Below, one piece after another: positions 57,254 to 64,000 of a DNA stretch of 64,000 nt. The notes beneath the pieces are model-generated. The model was given only the letters and a program-made list of their open reading frames with translations. It had not been told where the DNA came from and searched no databases. The stretch covers positions 49,562 to 113,561 of the forward strand of contig NZ_QGMZ01000015.1 of NCBI RefSeq assembly GCF_003173335.1, in the 5' to 3' direction. Made by a program: the position numbers and the translations under genes. The DNA is from Methanospirillum stamsii. Its GTDB lineage: Archaea > Halobacteriota > Methanomicrobia > Methanomicrobiales > Methanospirillaceae. Every line of letters begins with the position of its first letter. The stretch's first letter is position 1.

Positions 57254-57808
57254 TTAACATTTTATATAGCATTGGCCTTGAGGGCCTTCATAACAACACT
57301 GAAAAGGTGGACTCCAAAAATTTTCAGGAGTTTTATCCATTATTTCAAGATAGAGAGCAGTCAGGTTTGTTTTTCTTTCAATTGCTGCATCAAGCTCTCC
57401 CTGTTCACTGGAGAAGGGTTTGAGAAGTTCTCCGGAATAATACTCCAGGGGGTGTGCACGGAAGGTAATGGTATTTACTTTTGTATCAATAGAGAGATTG
57501 ACTATCTCAACCATTGATGCCACCTTTCCATCAGAACCTCTCAGGATAAGTGCTGCATCCATCGGGAACGATTCATTGACAAGATGCTTTGTCCCAGCCA
57601 AAAAATGTTCATCTTCATCAATGATTGTGCAAAATGGAATGATATCCTGAACGGTTATCTCATACATGCCATCTGTCCCTTCCACAATACTACTCTCCCC
57701 ACCCTGCACATAAACCAGGTATCCGGTGGGTTCAGCAGCACCGGAGAAACATATGAAAGAAATCAGAAGAAATAAGCCAAATAGTCCTTTCAGCCAGTAT
57801 TCACTCAT
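57254..57808 (-). CDS. Exported protein, paralogue of 58525-59097
   Basis: A 184-residue secreted protein: signal peptide about 1-24 (LKGLFGLFLLISFICFSGA), a beta-rich domain (YLVYVQGGESSIVEGTDGMY) and two C-terminal Cys pairs (FQCCYEGPQGQCYIKC). It is a diverged copy of the gene at 58525, with the same GGES-type start and Cys-rich end. Surface or periplasmic role likely; function unknown. Confidence 0.6.
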   Translation of the reverse strand: MSEYWLKGLFGLFLLISFICFSGAAEPTGYLVYVQGGESSIVEGTDGMYEITVQDIIPFCTIIDEDEHFLAGTKHLVNESFPMDAALILRGSDGKVASMVEIVNLSIDTKVNTITFRAHPLEYYSGELLKPFSSEQGELDAAIERKTNLTALYLEIMDKTPENFWSPPFQCCYEGPQGQCYIKC

Positions 57809-58524
57809 TGCCTTTACTATGATTGTGAAAGGTCAAAAATCTGATGTTATGGACTTATTATCATAATCGATGGATCGATACAGGGGAGTTTCACAGGTTA
57901 ATATGATTCTATCAATTGGGAACAAAGAACCCTAACGTTACCCTCATTTATCCATCCATATTTCGGGTATTTTTACATTTAAACCTCATATAATCAATAT
58001 CAGGATGAGACAGAACTCATCTCAAAAAATAAGGCCAAATTACACTTGAATTTGTCTAAATCAAAAGTAAACGAATTCAGCCAATGGCCGCTATTGATCT
58101 ATAAATCTTATCCATATAAAGTATCATCTTTTAAAAGATCTAGCAATACAGGCCTTCTATGAAAGGATTTTTTCCGGACCATGAAACCCAATAAATCCAC
58201 ATTATGACCCACAATCGAAAAATAACGTAATAATTCGGTAGAATTGGGGAGTTTAATGATTTTTGCCGTTGATACTACCGTTAAACCGCCCGGAGACCCA
58301 CATAGAGGCCAAAATACAGGATAATTTATGATTAGGCGGCATTTATAACGATTTGTGGATGGTTTTCACTCCCCACTATCTGCAATTATTTCAAATAGAG
58401 ATTGCTTTCTTTGTAAGTCGGCCAAAAATATTATTCAGAAGAGAATAAAGGTAGTTACCCATGGAAACATACAAAACGCCTAAAAATATGAGAGAAAAAA
58501 AGTAATCCGGAATTTCGGTACCTA
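57809..58524. other. Gene-free stretch between the two exported-protein genes
   Basis: No open frame with protein-like composition was found on either strand in about 700 bases. It is AT-rich with scattered TATA-like stretches and a few imperfect short repeats; it holds the promoter of the 57254 gene and the 3' region of its paralogue. It may be remains of deleted genes. Confidence 0.5.
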
Positions 58525-59097
58525 TTACATACAGTTCATCTCACAAAAGATCCGGGTAGATTTTTCATTATATCTTTCACAATCATCCATACACCTATCA
58601 GGATTATGATAATTTTCAGAGACAGTAATTTCTTTTTCAATAAAAATTCTGGTGGTGTGTTCTTTTTCGGGGATATCAGGGTTCAGACTATCTGACTGTC
58701 CTTTCAGATCAGCAAGAATATTTCCCTCATAAAATTCCAGAGGATGAATGACAAAGGACAGATTCATCGTATCAGCAGAATAATCCGGATTTGAAACTTT
58801 AACAAGTGAAATGTTGTCCCCATCCGGATTACTAAAAATCACCCCGGCATTCATAGTAGTATTTTTTTCAGGTAATACCATTTCCAAGAGAACAATGTAT
58901 CCCGGTTCATCAAAAATTGCTGCATACGGGATTACATTCTGTATCGTGAGATTCATACTCCCATCTTTATTCTCTGTCAGGACGCTCTCTCCTCCCTCTA
59001 TTAGTATCTTATACCCGGGAGATTCATCCGCATAACAGACAGATATGAGAGTAATAAGACTAATATATAGAATAATCAAAAAACCTCTGGTAGCCAT
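58525..59097 (-). CDS. Exported protein, paralogue of 57254-57808
   Basis: A 190-residue secreted protein with signal peptide (GFLIILYISLITLISVCYA), core ILIEGGESVLTENKDGSMNL, SFVIHPLEFYEGNILADLKG and a Cys-rich C-terminus (CMDDCERYNEKSTRIFCEMN). Shared architecture with 57254: tandem duplication. No enzymatic motif. Confidence 0.6.
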   Translation of the reverse strand: MATRGFLIILYISLITLISVCYADESPGYKILIEGGESVLTENKDGSMNLTIQNVIPYAAIFDEPGYIVLLEMVLPEKNTTMNAGVIFSNPDGDNISLVKVSNPDYSADTMNLSFVIHPLEFYEGNILADLKGQSDSLNPDIPEKEHTTRIFIEKEITVSENYHNPDRCMDDCERYNEKSTRIFCEMNCM

Positions 59098-59149
59098 ATA
59101 ATTAACAATTAGATAAGGGGAGATAATAAATCTACTATCCTGATGGAGA

Positions 59150-59445
59150 ATGCAGGTATATCATGAAATTCCCAGGTTAGTTGAGGATAGAAGGATTGCA
59201 AATGGGGAAGAGACACCGGATTTTTTTGTTGATATCATGGTTATTGATGATACCGTGAAACATCTGGGAATGGAAATGATCGGGCTCCAGCTGCCAGAAG
59301 AATAACTCCGGACATGGAATTGATAGTATGGTATATGCTACGGGGGACCCAAGACAAGGTTTCGGAAACAGTATTATCCCAGGCAATGTCTGAAGGGAGG
59401 GCACTATATGATGACACTATTCCGGATAGACATCTCCGGAAGTAG
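59150..59445 (+). pseudogene. Two adjoining short frames, probably a broken gene
   Basis: 59150-59305 reads as 51 residues (QVYHEIPRLVEDRRIANGEE, then DFFVDIMVIDDTVKHLGMEM); 59314-59445 as 43 residues (MELIVWYMLRGTQDKVSETV, then MSEGRALYDDTIPDR) in a different frame. Both are protein-like and abut, suggesting one frameshifted gene. Family not recognised. The rest of 59098-59990 holds no other gene. Confidence 0.4.
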
Positions 59446-59637
59446 CGATAGATATTGCAGCACAAATTATTGAATGGAGTGAATCAGTTTAAGGAATATT
59501 CCATTTGAAGTATATCAAAAAAGAGTGACATCTGGATCTTTTCCGGACCCGGTCTACGAATAAATTTACAATATACCCCCCAATATGGAAATAGTTTGAT
59601 AATTGTGCCCAATATTTGATTTTGATGATTTTTAGCA

Positions 59638-59934
59638 GTTGTAACACTTGTAACAGTTCTAGTGAACACACCCGGGGTTTTTTTATTTATCATCTATAGC
59701 AATCCGGTAAATAGTAAAGAGTAATTTTCAAATACATGCAAATAATAGTATTCAGACCGAAAAAAGACATTTTGAGATAGAATTTAAATCTAATAATTTT
59801 TCTATTCTAATACAGAAGAATGAGAATGAAAGGTATTTTTTCTAATCCGGATGGAGAGAAATTATCATTCAAAATAAAAAAAATATCAGGGGTCTCTTCC
59901 TTAGAACTGTTACAACTGTTACAAGTGTTACAGA
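59638..59934. repeat. Inverted GTTACAA-repeat element (MITE-like)
   Basis: 59638-59663 carries GTTGTAACACTTGTAACAGTTCT and 59902-59932 the reverse: AGAACTGTTACAACTGTTACAA plus GTGTTACAG, with one additional 9-bp unit. The ends are about 270 bases apart and the flanking GGGGT-like bases are also similar in inverted orientation. No transposase inside; may be a miniature element, or a pair of protein-binding sites. Confidence 0.55.
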
Positions 59935-59991
59935 GGCCCGAGTTACGAAAATCATCATTATCCTTGATGCTGGACATCTAAAAAAATTGCT

Positions 59992-60312
59992 TCATCCTTC
60001 CGCTGCATACATTGTCTTTCCTTCTCTTACCCCATAGTATAAAGCAAAACCAATCGGAGGATCCAGGATTTCATCTGTTGTACAGACCAGGATATCCACT
60101 CCGACACCAGGAGCTACCCTTCCGATTACATTTCTTATCTCTGCCATTTTTCTTCCTTTTTCAGGAACTGATTTGTACACAATGATAAGATCAAGATCGG
60201 ATGATTCTGTCTGGTCTCCCCGGGAATATGAACCAAAAAGGATTATTTTTTCCGGATGCTCCGCTAATACCACTCGATCAATAACGTTTTTGATAATGAT
60301 TTCATGTAACAT
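59992..60312 (-). CDS. MNT-domain nucleotidyltransferase (MntA-like)
   Basis: A 106-residue minimal nucleotidyltransferase: LFGSYSRGDQTESSDLDLIIVY gives the GSxxRG...SDLDL motif (G27-S28, D39 and D41), third Asp in GVDILV. Typical partner is a HEPN protein in the HEPN/MNT toxin-antitoxin family, but no HEPN gene lies next to it. It may be an orphan antitoxin. Confidence 0.8.
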   Translation of the reverse strand: MLHEIIIKNVIDRVVLAEHPEKIILFGSYSRGDQTESSDLDLIIVYKSVPEKGRKMAEIRNVIGRVAPGVGVDILVCTTDEILDPPIGFALYYGVREGKTMYAAEG

Positions 60313-60447
60313 GATCTAAATGTGGAGAGATCTCTATATCTCATTTATTTATCACATCCCTCCCTTCATGGGGGTTATCTGTAGATTAAGGATGAGGCAT
60401 GTAAAGACGAACATATATTTCTGAATCATCTATTATATTGTGAGATC

Positions 60448-60900
60448 ATGCCAAGAAAGGTCTGGACATTCAGCCCTCAATCCGGTGGACAGAAAATTCC
60501 TCCAAAAGTGCAGACAGAAGTGAGACAAAAATTGCTTGCATATGCAGAAGAGAAATATGGGAATGTAAAGGATCTGATTCGTATCGATACCAGGTTTAAA
60601 GGTCATTTTTGTTATATTGATGCGTATGATGAGCCGCCTGAACCGGATGAAGAGAGTCTTTCATACTTTGGTATCACCCGAGATGAATTTATTGAGCAAC
60701 GGAGAAATACTCCATCTCCTTTGTGTCGTCTCCGTTATTTTCAATTGGGAGGATGGACACTGGCCATCTATACGTACAGCAATGAAAAATATGAGCCAGC
60801 AATCTTTTCAAGTGGTAAATGGGAGGGTACACCTGAAGAAGCACTTGATATGGTGATGAGTATGTATTATCCTGAATCACGGAGAGATTTTGTGATGTGA
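60448..60900 (+). CDS. 150-residue conserved hypothetical protein
   Basis: Begins with MPRKVWTFSPQSGGQKIPPK, then VRQKLLAYAEEKYGNVKDLI and IDTRFKGHFCYIDAYDEPPE; C-terminal VMSMYYPESRRDFVM. I recall similar proteins in cyanobacteria and methanogens but no function. It is a single gene with a 135-base AT-rich upstream gap. Confidence 0.6.
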   Translation: MPRKVWTFSPQSGGQKIPPKVQTEVRQKLLAYAEEKYGNVKDLIRIDTRFKGHFCYIDAYDEPPEPDEESLSYFGITRDEFIEQRRNTPSPLCRLRYFQLGGWTLAIYTYSNEKYEPAIFSSGKWEGTPEEALDMVMSMYYPESRRDFVM

Positions 60901-60938
60901 TTATCGGATGTGGAATCCGAGAGCCAGGTATTTCGCTG

Positions 60939-61247
60939 CTACGGGTGTTGTTCTGGCTGCAGGATTACACCCGCTTTCGTAAAACCGACCAGAGCGTTAT
61001 GGGTATCCTTTTCAGCAAGGGGGATATAGAATAAGAGATCTGGAGTTTTCTCCCCGGTCATAAGTTCAGCGACCTTGCTTCGAAGTTCAATGAATGAATC
61101 AGTGTAGGTATGCATCTATGTACCAGGAAGGTCCACGTCGTCGATAATATGTGAGTACTGTTTTTCCGGGTCGAATAAGACTGCGAAATGATATTCATGA
61201 ATATGCGTTGCAATCTGGGTTTTCAGGTATTCTGTAGCGGTTGGCAT
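60939..61247 (-). pseudogene. PglZ-like N-terminal remnant (BREX-type) with in-frame TAG
   Basis: The frame from ATG 61245-61247 reads MPTATEYLKTQIATHIHEYH, FAVLFDPEKQYSHIIDDVDL, PGT, then TAG (61116-61118), then MHTYTDSFIELRSKVAELMT and LLFYIPLAEKDTHNALVGFT up to a second TAG (60939-60941). The WYDP-like FDPEKQY start and SFIELR/LLFYIPL phrases are typical of the N-terminus of PglZ phosphatases of BREX systems. Only the first ~100 codons remain and no other BREX gene is visible, so this is a decayed fragment. Confidence 0.5.
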
Positions 61248-61252
61248 ATGGA

Positions 61253-62384
61253 TCACGTTTGGTCAGGAGAGTGATTATCAGGCGAATTTTCTTTTTTAGA
61301 CATTTCACCAGAATTAAATGCCTTAATCTCAATGGAACATTTTGGTACGACTGATGTGGTGATTTCTACTTCTTCGATTACCTTTTCAATCTCTTCTACA
61401 CAGGGAAGACGACCTTTCAACTCTTCAGATAATGCACGGGTGAGTTGATACTCAGAGACACCCATCGGTTTTTGAATATCCCGAAGAACATATTCAGCAA
61501 TTGCCTTGTTTTTCTCACGGCAAAGTAAGATTCCAATGGTTGGATTATCTCCGTCCTGACGGATAAGGTCATCAACTGCAGAGAGGTAAAAATTTAATTT
61601 TCCGGCATATTCCGGCTTGAATTCATGTGCTTTGAGTTCAATTACGACATAGCAATGAAGTTTTGTATGATAAAAGAGGAGGTCAAGGTAAAAGTCCTGG
61701 TCTCCGATGGATAGGTGATATTGTCTCCCGAGGTATGCAAACCCTACCCCAAGTTCGAGAAAAAAATCTTGAATGTGAGAGATGAGGGCATTTTCGAGAT
61801 CCATTTCCTGGACCTCTTCAGAAAGAGTGAGGAAATCAAAAATGTATGGATCTTTAAGAGTCTGATGAGCAAGATCTGATTGAGGAGGAGGAAGGGTAAG
61901 AGCAAAATTCGTGGTAGATGTTCCTTCCCGAAGGTGCAGCCCAGATTCTATCTGATGTACCAGGATATTCCGACTCCACCCGTGTTCAATCGTTTTCTTC
62001 AGGTAAAACAACCGCTCCTCTGTATCTTTTATTCGGGTGATGATGACACAGAGATGGAACCAGGGCAATTGTGCAGCAACCTGCTGCACAAATTCTTCTT
62101 CAGGGTATGCAGCCGCAAATGCCTGCATGTATTTCAGGTTCCTGACCGAGAAACCTTTCATATCCGGGAATTCTGTACGGAGGTCCTGGGATAACTGGTC
62201 GATGTCTTTGGCTCCCCAGCCGAGTGTTTCCTGATTGGTGAGGATGTCTTTTCCAATCTTCCAGTAGAGGAGAATGAGCTCTTTGTTTACGGAGAGGACG
62301 GATTTCAGTTGAGCCCGACGGATATGGGTCTTTAGTTCGGTGAGGAAGATTGGATAGTCAGATGTGGGTGCTCGGGGGGGTCAT
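61253..62384 (-). pseudogene. DUF1016/YhcG-type nuclease gene, frameshifted at a C7 tract at its start
   Basis: Reading from 62380 the frame encodes a full DUF1016: N-terminal DYPIFLTELKTHIRRAQLKS, ELILLYWKIGKDIL, GWGAKDIDQLSQDLRTEFPD, MKGFSVRNLKYM, then the PD-(D/E)XK domain (DLLFYHTKLHCYVVIELK, LNFYLSAVDDLIRQDGDNPT, IGILLCREKNK). There is no start codon before MKGF (62161) in that frame; ATG 62382-62384 is one base out, separated by seven C (62374-62380). With C6 the product would be 376 residues from MTPRAPTS. So either a frameshift mutation or a phase-variable homopolymer. Coupled (ATGA) to the PIN gene. Confidence 0.7.
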
Positions 62385-62881
62385 TCTTCTCCAACGGTAA
62401 TGAGTGCTTTCTGCATGACCTGATCTGATATCCAGAATCTTCCTACGGTTCGTAATTGCTCTAGCTCTATCTTAAGGGAGGGTATTTTTTTATCAATCCT
62501 GGCTCTTATGAGAATACCAATAATTCCTGTGAACGGTAACCCGAATCTATCGGCTACGTGTCTTGTATCATGATCATCGAGGAGGAGGAACGGATCGTCG
62601 CATTCAAGGGCAAGGGCTATGACTTCGGCTTCTCCCAGATGAATTTCATGACATAAACTTTGGACCAAGGGGGTATTTTTCACGTCATGGACAATAATTA
62701 TTTCATCATTTATTGCCTGAATGACTTCTTCGGATTCTGGTCTCCGTTTCCCACTGAGTTATACTTCCTGATAAACTGCCTGTGGTATGTGTATTGAAGG
62801 AAAATATTCCCTGATAAGTCCAAACCGACACACCGCTGACAGGTGGATTAGGGTAGATGAATCAGAGATTACCAGTTGCAT
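62381..62881 (-). pseudogene. PIN-domain toxin (DUF3368) with in-frame stop
   Basis: From ATG 62879-62881: MQLVISDSSTLIHLSAVCRF, IREYFPSIHIPQAVYQEV, then TAA (62759-62761) and, in the same frame, LSGKRRPESEEVIQAINDEI, HEIHLGEAEVIALALECDDP and FLLLDDHDTRHVADRFG. All PIN acidic residues (D7, E in GEAEV, DD in LLLDDHD) are present, so a single nonsense codon breaks an otherwise intact toxin. Overlaps the antitoxin gene by 20 bases. Confidence 0.75.
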
Positions 62882-63125
62882 ACCGGATATCCTTTTCAAG
62901 GTCTTCTTCGGAGTAATGAACCGGCATTTGTCGTTTCCAGAGGAGTTCTTCAAACTGAAACCGATCAAGACCGGATAAAGTACAAGCCTGGGCAGAGGTA
63001 ATTATTCCCCTTTGATAGAGGCTGACTGCCAGTTCGCTCATGAGTTCTTCCCGAATGGTGTCTGGAGGCAGTTTCATCTCCATTGCGAGAGATGACGGGA
63101 TGGTCAATACGATATCTTCGGTCAT
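62862..63125 (-). CDS. UPF0175-type antitoxin
   Basis: An 87-residue protein: VLTIPSSLAMEMKLPPDTIR, ELMSELAVSLYQRGIITSAQ, ACTLSGLDRFQFEELLWKRQ match the UPF0175 family, known as antitoxins of PIN toxins. It is intact while its downstream toxin is broken. Start at ATG 63123-63125. Confidence 0.75.
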   Translation of the reverse strand: MTEDIVLTIPSSLAMEMKLPPDTIREELMSELAVSLYQRGIITSAQACTLSGLDRFQFEELLWKRQMPVHYSEEDLEKDIRYATGNL

Positions 63126-63308
63126 GATAATGTTCCAATAATTGTAACTCTATTTCTTTCTGGTAGATTAGTCATCATATTGTATATGTTCATTCCTCAT
63201 CTCCCTCTTTCATTCTATGATCAATCTGATTTTTAAATTTTGAAAAATTATCTGATATTTTTTAAAAAACCTGATGAGAGCTTCAAGAATAACTGGGTTT
63301 ATTCTTAT

Positions 63309-63515
63309 CTAAAGCGTGACTTCCATTACACGGGTATATTGACTCTGTTGTGCTCTTTCATTGAGAACAGCAAGACATCCCTGCATGGCATCCTGAATAT
63401 TGGCAAGAGCTTCTTCTACCGTCTCACCCTCGGAGTGGCAGCCCGGAAGAGCAGGGCAGCTGACAATAAAACCGCCATCTTCGGTATCTTCTTCGATGAC
63501 GACCTTCAGATTCAT
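63309..63515 (-). CDS. HicB-type antitoxin-like protein (lone)
   Basis: A 68-residue protein: MNLKVVIEEDTEDGGFIVSC, PALPGCHSEGETVEEALANI is the HicB N-terminal fold with the PxxPGC...G motif. A C-terminal DNA-binding part is missing and no HicA toxin lies beside it. Flanking bases 63126-63308 have no gene. Confidence 0.75.
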   Translation of the reverse strand: MNLKVVIEEDTEDGGFIVSCPALPGCHSEGETVEEALANIQDAMQGCLAVLNERAQQSQYTRVMEVTL

Positions 63516-63641
63516 AAAATATTTATGGGAGGCATTGACTTTAATTAGGTTCTGGATACTTCGGGGTTTGGAATTTGGTTTAACCTGAATACGATAACCA
63601 CATACTTAAGAGGAAAGGTTTGCATATTATCATAGAGTTCT

Positions 63642-63770
63642 ATGGATGTAGTCACTATTCTCCGGGAACATACACCAATCCTGAAGAAAGAATTCGGTGT
63701 TGAAAGCATTGGAGTATTTGGTTCATTTGCCCATGGTGATGAACAGCCGGATAGTGACCTGAATTTATGA
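63642..63770 (+). pseudogene. 5' end of an MNT-domain nucleotidyltransferase, cut off
   Basis: ATG 63642: MDVVTILREHTPILKKEFGV, ESIGVFGSFAHGDEQPDSDL then N-L-stop. GSFAHG...SDL is the nucleotidyltransferase motif, but the second catalytic Asp position has become Asn and the frame ends at 63770. The following bases lead into an IS transposase, so insertion of that element probably removed the rest. Confidence 0.65.
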
Positions 63771-63870
63771 ATTTATATCTCATTTTGCATAGCGTGATCT
63801 GAAAAAATTAGTTTAGAATTCTCTATTTTTTAAACGATTCGCAATTTTCAAGCGAAAGGCTTATATAATT

Positions 63871-63892
63871 GTAAGTTATAATTATAACTTAC
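63871..63892. promoter_or_regulatory. Perfect 22-bp palindrome before the transposase start
   Basis: GTAAGTTATAA and its exact reverse complement (63871-63892) directly precede ATG 63893. It may be an operator, or a structured leader limiting transposase translation, as seen for IS elements. The true IS end (terminal repeat) is not identified. Confidence 0.5.
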
Positions 63893-64000
63893 ATGCACAT
63901 TAAACGAATTAAAAAGGGAAATGCAGTGTACCTGGCTGAATATGAATCATATAGAGAAGAAGGCAAGGTTAAAACCAGGTTTATTCGATATCTCGGTAAA
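63893..64000 (+). CDS. IS transposase, N-terminus, partial (IS1634-like)
   Basis: The frame from ATG 63893 runs off the window: MHIKRIKKGNAVYLAEYESY then REEGKVKTRFIRYLGK. This YxxxxESYREEGKVKxRxIxYLGK start is what I know from IS1634/IS4-group transposases of methanogenic archaea. Catalytic residues lie outside the window. Confidence 0.6.
   Translation, partial: MHIKRIKKGNAVYLAEYESYREEGKVKTRFIRYLGK

Noticed and set aside
61116..61118. TAG in the PglZ-like remnant as pyrrolysine
   Set aside because: No pyl genes visible and the fragment is truncated anyway; a nonsense mutation is simpler.
61253..62161. 302-residue start of the DUF1016 protein at 62161
   Set aside because: That ATG lies inside a conserved DUF1016 motif (DMKGFSVRNLKYM); coding-like sequence continues 66 codons upstream in the same frame.
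1..64000. CRISPR array to go with the CARF-HEPN protein
   Set aside because: No regularly spaced 25-37 base repeats seen; TAC repeats and GTTACAA units are too short and unspaced.

Overview
The window looks like a chromosome segment of a hydrogenotrophic methanogenic archaeon of the Methanomicrobiales, most probably Methanospirillum. The evidence is a YcaO/TfuA pair of the kind that thioamidates methyl-coenzyme M reductase, methanogen-specific families (DUF2193, DUF2180), tungstate/molybdate uptake with a molybdenum-storage-like protein, and several AAA-ATPase/PD-(D/E)XK genes of the type abundant in Methanospirillum. No rRNA, complete tRNA or CRISPR array was recognised.

Layout. Bases 1-7645 are host genes: the tail of a HerA-like helicase, a flavodoxin-fold quinone reductase, a Nudix hydrolase, two membrane proteins, an orphan CARF-HEPN (Csm6-like) RNase, then a tight operon ycaO-tfuA-E1 (ThiF/MoeB)-MoaD-MoaE. 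Bases ~7.7-42.7 kb are an apparently complete tailed-virus (siphovirus-type Caudoviricetes) provirus. Its late genes run on the minus strand from terminase (26.3 kb) through portal, gpF, protease/scaffold, capsid, connectors, tail tube, frameshifted tail chaperone and tape measure to tail-tip proteins (7.8 kb). Between 28.2 and 36.4 kb is a long minus-strand early operon of mostly tiny genes, nearly every junction an ATGA overlap; many are under 60 codons. At 36.2-38.9 kb is a control region with several ribbon-helix-helix (RHH) regulators, an antirepressor and repeated palindromic operators. A TPR/OB membrane protein, small basic proteins and a tyrosine integrase (41.5-42.7 kb) close the element.

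Bases 42.8-47.8 kb are an accessory strip: a truncated third copy of an AAA-ATPase/nuclease gene, an ADP-ribosyltransferase-like protein with a small partner, and two full-length AAA-ATPase/PD-(D/E)XK paralogues that differ mainly in a central segment. Bases 48.0-53.1 kb are an oxyanion module: tupABC, a MOT1-type molybdate permease, a SemiSWEET and a MoSto-like storage protein. These would serve the molybdo/tungstopterin enzymes of methanogenesis, and the MoaD/MoaE genes upstream belong to the same cofactor pathway. Bases 53.2-57.2 kb carry methanogen-conserved proteins and an aquaporin.

From 57.2 kb on, coding density falls. There are two paralogous exported proteins, long gene-free stretches, an inverted GTTACAA-repeat element, and a graveyard of defence/toxin genes: a PglZ-like remnant with an in-frame stop, a DUF1016 nuclease put out of frame by a C7 tract at its start, a PIN toxin with a nonsense codon beside an intact UPF0175 antitoxin, a lone HicB, and a nucleotidyltransferase cut off next to the start of an IS transposase that runs off the window. 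All function calls rest on reading motifs and gene order; no database search was run.
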